Below are positions 15,470-26,400 of a stretch of DNA of 39,891 bases, one piece after another. Position 1 is the first letter of the stretch; each line of letters opens with the position of its first letter. The notes beneath the pieces were generated by a model, which worked only from the letters and a program-made list of their open reading frames with translations, did no database searches and was not told the DNA's origin. The position numbers and the translations under genes were made by a program. The stretch spans positions 1 to 39,891 of the forward strand of contig CALDIA010000196.1 of NCBI GenBank assembly GCA_937901455.1, written 5' to 3'. The DNA is from an uncultured Bacteroidales bacterium. Lineage in GTDB: Bacteria > Bacteroidota > Bacteroidia > Bacteroidales > WCHB1-69.

Positions 15470-16162
15470 ATCCTGCTTTCTTTTTTGTTTCTTGGCCTCT
15501 TGAATCTTGGCCTCCACGGCGTCAATTTCTTTCACTTTCTTGTTGATCTTTTCGCCGGTTTTCTCAATTTTTTTATTGGATTTTTCAATTTTCTTGTTAA
15601 TCTTGTCAATCTGTTTGTTGGATTTCTCTATGTTCTTGTTTTCTTTGGCAACTTCATTGTCAAGGCTTGCTTTTTCTTTCTTGAGTTTGGCGAGTTCCGC
15701 CTCTAATGCGTCGATTTCTTGTGAGATGGCGAATGAGGGTACGGATGCTAAGAAGTCGTTCAAGAAGGCTTTGACACGATAGGCCACATTTGGGTTGTTG
15801 CTGCTGGTGATGGTGTTCATGTTGCCGCTGCTGATGATGAAGTTGACTTGGGTGGTTTTGTTCTTTTTCTTACCGAATTCACTCACTTTGTAGTAAATGT
15901 CGTATTTGTCGGGGCCAAACACTGAGCAAGGTTGGTTGATGTAGGCTCTGAAGTTGCCTTCTTTGGAGCCTTTAAGGTTGAGATCTTTTTCCAAGCGGGT
16001 TCTTAGGGCGAGGTCCACCACGTCCATAGAGTATCCGTTGATGTTGGCGAGATAGCCGCTGACTTGTGTTTTGTTGAAAGAGATGGTGGACTCTTTCACA
16101 TTCTGGGCGTTAGCCAGAAAAAACATGCCGATTAAGGCAAAGAGTAAAGTTAATTTCTTCAT
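15452..16162 (-). CDS. Exported protein with C-terminal coiled coil
   Basis: 236 residues with a signal peptide (MKKLTLLFALIGMFFLANAQ). Residues 22-145 form an unrecognised globular part. From about 150 on there is a long lysine-rich coiled coil with repeated KIEKSNKKIEK-like text. I do not recognise the family. The lysine-rich coil could bind peptidoglycan, nucleic acid or an acidic partner, but nothing shows which. The 3' end overlaps the lpxD-like gene by 18 bp. The 5' end has a promoter interleaved with that of the divergent dus gene. Confidence 0.8.
   Translation of the reverse strand: MKKLTLLFALIGMFFLANAQNVKESTISFNKTQVSGYLANINGYSMDVVDLALRTRLEKDLNLKGSKEGNFRAYINQPCSVFGPDKYDIYYKVSEFGKKKNKTTQVNFIISSGNMNTITSSNNPNVAYRVKAFLNDFLASVPSFAISQEIDALEAELAKLKKEKASLDNEVAKENKNIEKSNKQIDKINKKIEKSNKKIEKTGEKINKKVKEIDAVEAKIQEAKKQKRKQDLFPAF
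15454..15487 (+). terminator. Terminator inside overlapping gene ends
   Basis: AGAAAGCAGGA (15454-15464) pairs with TCCTGCTTTCT (15471-15481) over 11 bp around an AATAAA loop, followed by TTTTT on the plus strand. It serves the efp-lpxD transcript. The 5' stem codes the end of both the lpxD-like gene and the convergent gene. Confidence 0.8.
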
Positions 16163-16205
16163 AGGTGATATTTTTTATTGTTAAGTTAATAAGATTTCGA
16201 GGTCG

Positions 16206-16237
16206 CAAAAATAAAAAAATATACTTTTGCGCGCAAA
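16206..16237 (-). promoter_or_regulatory. Promoter of the exported coiled-coil gene
   Basis: Minus-strand TTTG at 16237-16234 and TATTTTTG at 16213-16206 are separated by 20 bp. The element overlaps the divergent dus promoter completely, so the two cannot be occupied at once. Confidence 0.6.
16222..16229 (+). promoter_or_regulatory. -7 box of dus
   Basis: TACTTTTG at 16222-16229 predicts a transcription start about 6 nt before the ATG at 16242, giving a very short leader. A weak TTTC at 16195-16198 is the only -33 candidate. Confidence 0.5.
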
Positions 16238-16241
16238 AAAT

Positions 16242-17216
16242 ATGACCATCAGAGAAATTTTATCGAAAACCTCCTTCCCGCTCTATCTTGCGCCGATGGA
16301 GGGCATTACCGACAGGGCTTTCCGATTGCAGTGTCATCGTCAGGGGGCAGATGTGCTGATTTCGGAGTTCATATCTTCCGATGCTTTGTCGCGGGAGGTT
16401 GACAAGAGTATGCGCAAGATGCGCTTTGATGAAGCGGAGCGTCCCTATGGTGTGCAGATTTTCGGGCATAACGAGGAGTCTTTGGTGGCGGCGGCGCGCT
16501 ATGCCGAGGCGGCGCGACCCGACTTTATTGATATCAATTGGGGTTGTCCGGTCAAGAAGATTGTGAGCAAAGGCGCGGGTTCCGCCATTCTGCAGGATAT
16601 TCCCAGGATGGAGGCTCTGACATCGGCTGTGGTGAAGGCGGTGCGATTGCCTGTGACAGTTAAGACGCGGTTGGGCTGGGATAGTTCCAGCAAGCCTATC
16701 GTGGAGGTGGCAGAGCGTTTGCAGGATGTTGGCGTCCAAGCCATTGCCATTCACGGGCGCACCCGCGCGCAAATGTATGGTGGTGAAGCCGACTGGTCGC
16801 TCATCGGTGCGGTGAAGGAGAATGTCCGCATGCACATTCCGATTATTGGGAATGGCGATATAGACAGTGCCGAGAAGGCAGTTGCCTATCGTGCACGCTA
16901 TGGTGTTGATGCCGTGATGATTGGCAGGGCTGCCATCGGCAATCCTTGGATCTTCTCCCAAGTCAAAGATTATCTTGCCAGTCGCCCAGTGCGGGTGCCT
17001 ACCTATGAGGAGCGCGTGGCCATGGTACTCCAGCAATTGGGTGACACCGCAGAGGAGAAGGGCGAACGACGCGCCGTACTGGAGATGCGCAGCCAGTATG
17101 CTGGATATTTCAAGGCTATTCCCCATTTCAAGGCCACCCGCCTGAAGTTGATGTCTGCCACCTCGGTAGCGGAATGTGCCCAAATCATGCATTCTTTCCA
17201 TCCAGAAGAACGATAG
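16242..17216 (+). CDS. dusB: tRNA-dihydrouridine synthase
   Basis: 324 residues, a flavoenzyme reducing uridines in tRNA D-loops with NAD(P)H. Visible features are the FMN-site start LAPMEGITDRAFR, the catalytic Cys102 in INWGCPVKK, VKTRLGWD, the IHGRTRAQMYGGEADW motif, and the phosphate-binding IPIIGNGDI and AVMIGRAAIGNPWIF. The helical C-terminal domain follows. The DusB subtype is chosen by overall similarity to dusB/NifR3 and is less certain than the family. ATG 16242 follows the -7 box; the longer frame start at 16227 is inside the promoter. Confidence 0.9.
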   Translation: MTIREILSKTSFPLYLAPMEGITDRAFRLQCHRQGADVLISEFISSDALSREVDKSMRKMRFDEAERPYGVQIFGHNEESLVAAARYAEAARPDFIDINWGCPVKKIVSKGAGSAILQDIPRMEALTSAVVKAVRLPVTVKTRLGWDSSSKPIVEVAERLQDVGVQAIAIHGRTRAQMYGGEADWSLIGAVKENVRMHIPIIGNGDIDSAEKAVAYRARYGVDAVMIGRAAIGNPWIFSQVKDYLASRPVRVPTYEERVAMVLQQLGDTAEEKGERRAVLEMRSQYAGYFKAIPHFKATRLKLMSATSVAECAQIMHSFHPEER

Positions 17217-17398
17217 TTTTCTTTTTTCTGGGAAATTGTTTTTCTATCTCCATAAATCGCTATTTTATTTTGACAATACCTTTCTTGGGATATGTGTCTA
17301 TTTTCTCGTTTTTTTATATTTAATGTATTGTTGTATAGATACTTGATTGAATGTAGAAACAAATGTTTTTTTTAAGAGCAACTATAATAAAAAAAATG

Positions 17399-17443
17399 TA
17401 TTTTTGGCTCCTTATTTTTTATAGTGTATAATATATACTTTTG
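17399..17443 (+). promoter_or_regulatory. Two tandem -7 boxes before the giant surface protein
   Basis: TATTTTTG at 17399-17406 and TACTTTTG at 17436-17443 both match TAnnTTTG and are 37 bp apart. The second would give a leader of about 25 nt to the ATG at 17475. The rest of the 17217-17474 gap is AT-rich and holds no gene. Confidence 0.5.
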
Positions 17444-17474
17444 GCAGAATAATAATTAAAAATCAAAAAGTAGC

Positions 17475-20400
17475 ATGAAAAGATTTTTACTCACATTAGT
17501 CACTTTAGTCGCACCATTTGTGATGTTTGCGCAATTGATGGACACGGTAGTCGTGTTTAATGAGACTTTTGAAAGTTCGCCTATTCAGATGAGTTCGACT
17601 TCGAACCATGATCAGACGTTGGGTGACTGGCATTTGGACAACACTTTGTCGGCGTCGGGGAATGCTTCGTACCATACTCCGGTGTACAGCACCTCCACGA
17701 ACTCCAGTGCCACTACGGCTGACATTCCCCTGACGGGCTTGTCTGTCGCCAACATTAATCACATTTACCTCGCATTTGACCAGATTTGTAAGGTGCACAA
17801 TTTGGATAATGCCACCATTTACTATGCTATAGCATATGGCTATAACTCCGATGGTGACTTGAACTGGAGCACATGGAACCAACTGGTGTTCACGGGTTCC
17901 AGTGATTTCTACTATGGAAGCGGCACCTACACCGGCGGTAAGTTCAATGCTGACTGTTATTCTGCTTGGGTTTCCAGCAATAATGCAGCAGTGCCCACCA
18001 ATGCGTGGTGGCGCCACGAGTATTTTGACTTGTCGTCGTTCATTTTCCAGCAGGGCGCAACGCATTGTAAGTTCCAGTTGCGATGCAACAAGGTGTCACC
18101 TCCCACATCCGGAACAGATGCTTGTGCGGGTTGGTTCATCGATAACTTTAAAGTGATTCTCTCCAATTGTGAGTTACAGCCCCCTACAATCACGTTGACG
18201 GCTCCGATTTATGTGAACAAGAACAACAACATGTTGAACAATATCGGCCCATATACCATTCATGCTACCATTCGCGATAATGACACTTTGAATCTTGACT
18301 CTTTGGTTTGTACCTATAAAATTAACAACGGTCCTGCTACTACCGTTCCTGCCAATATAATTGGAAATGTTTTGAATAGTACAGCCCATACAGTGACGGC
18401 CACTTGGGATTTCCCGACCATTTGTTATTATGACACCATTTATTATCATATAGGCGTAAGGGATGTGCATGGGAGTTTGGCGCGTTTGGACACGCCCATG
18501 ATTGCATGGCATAACCAGACCAATATACATGATAACGACTGTGCTTTGGACAGTTTGAACACATTCCCGCACTGTTTTATCACAGGCGTGAGTGAGCCGG
18601 TGACGCTGTATTTCAAGAACAAAAGTGACGCCACCCACTCGTTGCAGACAGGCAGTGCCTACCAGACGGCCTTGAATGTGACGTTGAAGGTGGAGAATGC
18701 CAATCATGTGGTGACGCATACCAGCACGCATTCGTGGACGGGTTCCTTGTGCTTTGACGAGCGCTCCAGCCTCTCGTTGGGCAACTTCACGCCAACACAC
18801 GGGTATAACTATATCACCGTCTATGTCAACACCCGTAACGGTCAGACTGACGGTTTCCACAGCAATGATACCATCAAGGTGACGGGTTATGCTTGTGACA
18901 GTTTGTTGCACGGAGATTATACGGTAGGTGGTACGAACCCTGACTTTGCAACCATAGCGGATGTGAAGGCTTCGTTGCAATATTGCGGTATCAATGGACC
19001 TACCACCTTTCATTTGCGCCCGGGCACTTACCAAGATTTTGACTTCACCGAGAACTATATCGGTCAGTCGGCAACCAACACCATAACTTTCCAGGGCGAC
19101 AATGTCAACACCGTGATTGTGACGAACAACCACACTGACAGCGGCACCAGTTTGTTTGGAGCAGTCACCTTGGTGAATGTGAACAACTTTGTTTTCCGGA
19201 ATCTCACATTGCAGGGCAATCAGACAGCAGTGTCAAGGGCCGTGGTTGTTCGAGGCAATGGCTCCACCAACATTACCTTTGATGGTTGTAATATCAATGC
19301 CTACAATACTAACTCTACGGCTACCACCAGCTTTGCCATTGGTAGAACGGTGGCCGCCACCACCATTCCGGATACCATCACTATCCAGAACTGTACGATT
19401 ACAGGCGGTAACTTTGGTATCTACTATTATGGTTCCAATGCCCGCAAGAATGTGCTGAACATCACAGGCAACACTATCAAGTCCTGCTATCGCGGTATCT
19501 ATGCCTATTATTCCACCTCTAACATTGCCAACAACCATGTCAGCCAGGTGAACATGAATACCCACCAGAACTTTTCAGGTATCTATGTGGACTATGTCTC
19601 AGGATTGGATATCAATGGCAACACGATAGACAGTGTTTATGATGCCGAGTATGGTATCTATTTGAGATATGCTACTGTTGCGGACTTCTATGTGCGCAAC
19701 AACCATATAAAGGTGGGTAACTCCAATTTCGGTCTTAACATTGAGAACAGTTCCTCCACCACCGCCATTACAGGTTATGTGTACAATAACGAGGTGATTC
19801 TATACCCTGTGACTGCTGCAGCTTCCTATGCCGCACAGATTAAGACCAGCAACTTGTTGAAAGTTATCAACAATAGTTTCTACATCAAGTCTGACGCTCC
19901 ATATTCCAATACGGCTGCTTTGCGTATTGAGAATAACAATAACACATATTTAGATAATAATATTCTTATAAATAGTGTCAACTGTTCTGATAATACTAAC
20001 TATCCATTGTATTTGAATGCCAATTCAACGGCTACAGGTGCTTACAATGATTTTTATTCCATTTCAGGCATTGTGGCATATAAGACAGTTACCCGTAATA
20101 CGATTGTTGAGTTGGAGTCGGCAGTGACCACCCTGACGAACAACATTAGTGAGATGCCAACTATTGCGGCACCCACCAATAGTTTGTTGCCTACCTCTTT
20201 CACTGGTTTCGAGTGCCCATTGATACAACCTGTGAATGTGGATATCCGTAATATGGAACGTACGGCTTTGACCTACATGGGTGCGTACGCGGCACAGATT
20301 GCTCCCGTGGATGCTTCCATCGTGGCCATGACCAACCCTGCATTGGGTGATTGCCCCCAGAACAGCTACAACATTACGGTATCGATTGCCAACAAGGGTT

Positions 20401-23400
20401 CTCAGAACTTGAACTTTGCTTCCCATCCGGCAACCATCACGATCCATTCCGACACCTTGAACTTGACCCAGACCGTCAATGTGAACAGCGGCAATATACC
20501 TGTGTTGGGTGCCGTTGATCAGGTGGTGGCCAATAACGTGGTGATTCCTGTTAACCAGACCATAGACTTCACCTTTATCATTCATACCAATGGTGACAAC
20601 AATGCATTGAATGACACATTGCAGATGATGTTTGTAATGGAGGCTGTGATTCCCGACTATGAGGAGGACTTCACGAACGGCACACAGCAAACCTGGACCA
20701 TTGAACAGCTCAGTGGTGCTGGTAACTGGACATTCCAAGAAGGCACGGGGGTGAACCCGGCCATTGCTCCTGTGTATGGTACTGGACGTTTGTTCTTTAA
20801 TTCCAAGACATTTGCCAATGCCACACAATCAAGAGCTATCATGCCTGTTGTGCAGTTGGCTAATGCGGTGAACCCGATTCTTGAGATGTGGTTTGCCCAC
20901 GATAATGTTTCTAACAAGACTTTGGAGGGTGTTACGGTGAAGATTTCCACGGATGGTGGCAATACCTTCACGAATCTTATTCCACAAGGCCAGACAGCTG
21001 CATTAGTGAAACGTTATTTGAATACGGCTACAACACCGACTTGGACATTGTATACCTATGATCTTTCCAACTATGTGTCTTCCGGATGTGTATATATTGC
21101 TTTTGATGCCTATTCACAGGCTGGTAACAATATCAATATTGACCGTGTACGTATCAGAAGTCTATTTGACAATGACTTGGCTGTGACGAACATCTATGCA
21201 CAAGGCGAGACGCCCACGCAGTATGAGATGGGTAATGTGGTGAGTGCTTTGGTGCGCAATGAAGGTTTCCAGACGCAAACCAATGCGAAGATCTATTTGA
21301 ATGTGACAGGTGCGGCCGAGAATTATGCCGATTCTGTCGTCATCCCTTCGCTGGCTTCCGGTGCCCAAGTGTTGGTGACCTTCCCAGATCATGTGTACAG
21401 TGTCAATGAGGTGAAAAACGTGGAGGTTCGTGCTCGCGATGACCAGCACAATATCAACAATGCACAGAACTGGCGCATGGTGACGAATACGAACATAGTA
21501 AACTATGCTGACACCACTCCTGTTGGTCTGCTCACTGGCGACTATACCAATGTGATTCGTCCTTGTGTACGTTACAAGACTGCTGAAGAGTTGTGTGTGA
21601 CAGCCGTGAAGTATTACTACGACAACACCTATATTGCCAATCCTACAGGGGGCATGAGAGCTTTCGTGTCGAATGCTGCCGGTCAGATTGTGGCCACTTC
21701 TGCTTTAGTTCACTTTGAAGATCTGCAACAAGGCGCTTGGAACATCATTCCTATCGAGAACTTTGCGCTTACCAACATGAGCAACGAGTTCTATGTAGGT
21801 ATTGAGATGTTGGCTAACGGTGATTATCTCTGTTCTCAGATTGAGACGCCATTGAGAGACTCTACCTTCTACTATCTGTCCAATGGTGATTATGTGCCGC
21901 AAACCTTTGGTCGGTTCATGATCGGTGCCCAGGTGGATACACCGTATGTGCACGATTTGGCTATTTTGGAGATGCTGAATCCTACCACCCGTTGCGACTT
22001 GGGTCATGAGCACATTACGCTCAGAATCACCAATAATGGTAGCACTGACATTCCCGCTGGTACTATTTTCCACTACACCATCAATGGTCTGCCCATGGTG
22101 AGCGACACCATGTCAACGGCGTTGGCAAGTCATGCCACCACTGATTATGAGCTTGCTTCCATTTTCGATTTCACCAACTCTTTGGTTGATATTGACAGCA
22201 ACTATCATATTCGTATTTGGGTGGAGAAGTTGGCTGCCGACCGTTTACAGTTCAACGATACGTTGGATTTAACTATCGTTTCCATTGGTAAATCCCACAC
22301 GCCTCTTGTGCAAGACACTGTCAACGTATCCTATTCTACCAGTGGTGTGCTCTCGGCACAGTTGCCTTCCACCATTCAAACAGGTGAGATTGGCTGGTAT
22401 GCCAACACAGGTTATGAGTCTTGGGAGCTGTTGGGATACACGAATAACTTCACGACACCGATTATCTATTTTGATACCACCTTCTATGCAACGGCCAGTC
22501 CGGGATACATTTTCGACACGATTGTGGGTGATGGGACTTTGACAGGTGCGCAGCCGTTTGTGTTCACCAATGGTTATTCCCGTGGACGTATGCTGTACAC
22601 GGCCGAGGAAATTGGCATGCATGGTCCTATTACGAACATCGGCTTGTATGTGACCACAGCATCCAACGCCAATGCTTCCGCTGGTATTCCTATCAAGTTG
22701 TACATGAAGTCCACGGATGCTACTATCTTCCCGACAACAGCTCCGTTCAACTGGGATGACGATGTGAATGGTGCAACTTTAGTGTATGACGGCAGACTCT
22801 ACTTCGACCAGACTGGTTGGTTCATGATTCCATTGGATCGTTCCTTCGAGTTTAATGAGGGTAACCTTGTCATATTGACTGAGACCAATTGTGCTGATTT
22901 TTGTACGGGCACGGGCACCCAGTGTAACAACTGTGGTGTGTATGTGTCGGGTGCCGTCAGCTATCCACAGTTCCAGCAGACGACCATTGCTAACGGTTAT
23001 GTGCAGTACAAGAATGGCAATACGACGGTTATGACAGGCAACTACACGAATTATGGCCGACGTTTGAACATGCGTTTTAATGTAGCCAACTTGGAGTGTG
23101 GTAGTGATAAGGTTCCAGTATATGTTCATGTTCCCGACATTCCAACATACGACGTGGAGACCATGGAGATGATCAATCCAACGGGTGGTTGTGCCATGGC
23201 TGCCGATGAGCATATCCAGGTAAAGGTTAAGAACCTTTTGAACCAACCTATTCCCGCCAACAAGGTGATGGTTTACGCCACTATAAACGGAACAACCATC
23301 AGTCATTTAGTGGATGAGCCATTTGCTGCTGAAGAGTTGAAGACGGTGACATTTGCGTCTCCTTTCAACTTTACTGCGCCCACGGCTAACGTAACCTATA

Positions 23401-26400
23401 GTTACACAATTTATACGGATATTCTTAATGAGGCAGTAGTGTATAGAGGGAACGATACCATCTCTGGTTCTTTGGTCTCCACCTATACGGCAGCCCTTCT
23501 GAATGAATACAACTACACGGGTAACTATACCCAGACTTTCGAGATTCTGCAACCGTCAGACCGCTTGACCAATGTCAACCAATACTATTTCTACGCGAAT
23601 GAGAACGATGCTACACCTCTTCACACGACCACAAACGCGGTACCTTACTATACCACCCCGGCATTGTATGATTCTGTGACCTATTGGGTGGCTGCCAGGA
23701 CTCAAACCAGCAATTGTACAACCTCTCGCAAGCCGATACATGTGAATGTATTCCATCCACAATACGACTTGATAACCAATAGTCTAATATATCCTACCTC
23801 CTTCCAGTGTGGAGTGCCCAACAGTCCGCAGTTGCAGGTCAATGTGGGTAATACCGACACCACGTCAACCTCGGTGATCCCGTCGGGAACCTTTAACTTG
23901 ACGGCTTCTTTTACGGGTACGCATAACGCTTCCGGTTCCGGTTCTGTCAATGTGCCTATCTCATCATTGCAGAATGCCACGGTGACCTTTGCCAATGGTA
24001 TTAATATAGGATCCACCACGCAGAATAATGCTTATACATATACTATATATAGCAATCCTGCTAACAGTGGCATGGGTGTGTATCGTCAGAATGATACCAT
24101 CACTGGACAATTGTTCATTCCAGCTAATCCTGTAGCACCTGGTGCATTGACATATACTGCTCCTTATGGTTCTACTTACACCGTAACCCCGAACAGCAAT
24201 GTGCTTGACTACTACTATTTCTATGCCAACCAGAATGACAATACGCCGATTGCACAAGGTACATCGTTCACAACGGAGCCGTTGTACACTTCCCCGATGG
24301 TTTATTATTATAGTGGTAGAATCGAGGATGATGCATTTGACACCTTGATGCAGGTAGGTACAGGTACCGCTTCACAAACGTATCCATTCACCTTTACCAA
24401 TGGTCATTCGTATGCCAAGATTCTCTACTCGAGTTCTGAGATGGGTGGTTATCCTGGCAGAATCGATACCTTGTTCTTCTCTGTACAAACAGCCAATACG
24501 AGTGGAAGTTCCATTCCTGTGAAGATGTGGTTGAAGAACAACACTACAGATTTGGATCAGATAGCCACTGCGGCCACCTCTATCAACTGGACAAACGAGA
24601 CCAACGATGCCACTTTGGTTTTTGACGGTGAGTTGGACTTCGCCACGTTGAACTGGTTTGCTATACCTATTACCGGTGGTTTTGACTATGATGGCAAGGC
24701 ACTCTTCCTTTATGTAGAGCACAATTGTGGCGATGCCAGCTGTGTGACCAATAATGGTATCAACCCTGTGCCCAAGTTCTACAATACTTCTATCCAGAGA
24801 AAAGTGTTGTACAAGGCACAGAATACGGCTCTCACGGGTGCATCCTCCTTTGCATTGCAGACTTACAGATGGAATACAAGATTCAAAATTAGCCATACCT
24901 GCGAGTCACCGAAGGCCACCATCACCATCAATACGAGTGTACCTCAGCACGATGTGGGTGTGATTGACATCATTACCCCTGTGACCCCGAACAACAACTA
25001 TACAACTACCAGCCAGGTGCAGGTTATGGTCAAGAATTTCGGTACTCAGGCTGCTTCCAACTTCCCGATAGCTTATCAGTTGGCAAACGGTACACCTATT
25101 ACCCAAAACTACACAGGTAACTTGGCAGCAGGTGCCACAGCAACGGTTACCTTTACTACACCTATTGACCTCACCTCTGTGTATTATGCTACTACTTTCA
25201 AGGCTTATACATCCTTGTCTTCTGATACCTACCATAATAACGATACGTTAACCATTATGCTACAGAAGGAGGATCCGTGCATCTCTCGTCCTTTGTCTTT
25301 GGCTACGGGTGCCGACATCTCCAATGTAACCTTTGCCGGTATCAACAATGGCCCAGGCACTCCTTATACAGAATATACCCCCGCAGGCGATGGTTTGTAC
25401 ACGGACTATACCACAACGGTTGCTCCTGGTGAGTTGGTGCTGGGTCAAAGCTATCAGATGTCGATTACACACTCCTTCACCACCACGGCTACAGCCACTG
25501 TGTACAAGACTGTGTACATTGACTACAACCGTAATGGTGAATTTGAGACGACGGAGAAAATTTTCACTTCTGGTGCGGTAGCTGCAGGACAGGCAAATGC
25601 CACGACAAACACGACTATCATTGTTCCTACAGATGCTTCTTTGGGCCTCACCCGTATGCGTGTTATCTGTGCCGCCGGTAACTATACCAATGCATGTGGC
25701 ACCTATAACTACGCCGGTGAAACCGAAGACTACGCTATCTTGTTGTCACCTCCCGTGGCTACCGATATGGGTATCGTAAACTTCATTCATCCCGTGGGCA
25801 CTGTATGTCCTGACAACAATGCCACTGCGCGTGTGTTGGTGCGTAACTATGGCTCGCAAGCCCAGACGCTATCTATTGACAATCCGTTGACCCTGACCCT
25901 TACGGTGACGGGCGCAGCACCTGCCACTTACAATACCACCCTGACATCAGGAACCTTTCAACCAGGTCAAGATATTATCGTGTCTGTGCCTAATGTGAAC
26001 TTCAGCGCCGTAGGCGACTATGTCGTCAATGCTACCATTGCTTACAATGGCGATCTCTATCTTGCCAATAACTCGATGTCGGGCAATGCACATGTGGATG
26101 CCGTTACGATGACACCTTCCTACTTCGAAAACTTTGACTCTGGTACGGGTTCTGATGGAGACTTCTTCTTTACTTCAGACTGGACAGTGGATCAGTCTGC
26201 CTCCAACTACAAGTGGGCTGTGTACCAAGGTGCCAGTCCAAACGCCAATACGAATGGTGGACCATCCACTGACCATACCCAAGCAGGAACAGTTTTCGAG
26301 GCCTTTGGACGTTACGCAGGTGTTCAAGGTATTTCAGGCTCCAATAACTCAACCAAGTGGACGACTCTCACCTCCAAATGTCTTAACTTACACTATCAAA

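Noticed and set aside
16260..17201. Long minus-strand open frame opposite dus
   Set aside because: Its translation is low in structure and exactly mirrors the well-supported dus gene; the open frame follows from codon usage.
18174..19133. Long minus-strand open frames inside the giant gene, here and at 20064-20828
   Set aside because: They are antisense to a continuous, domain-bearing reading frame and have no recognisable content of their own.
19200..20060. Possible repeat array or CRISPR-like region in the giant gene
   Set aside because: The recurring Asn/Thr-rich text is the coding signature of beta-helix turns, not DNA repeats with spacers.
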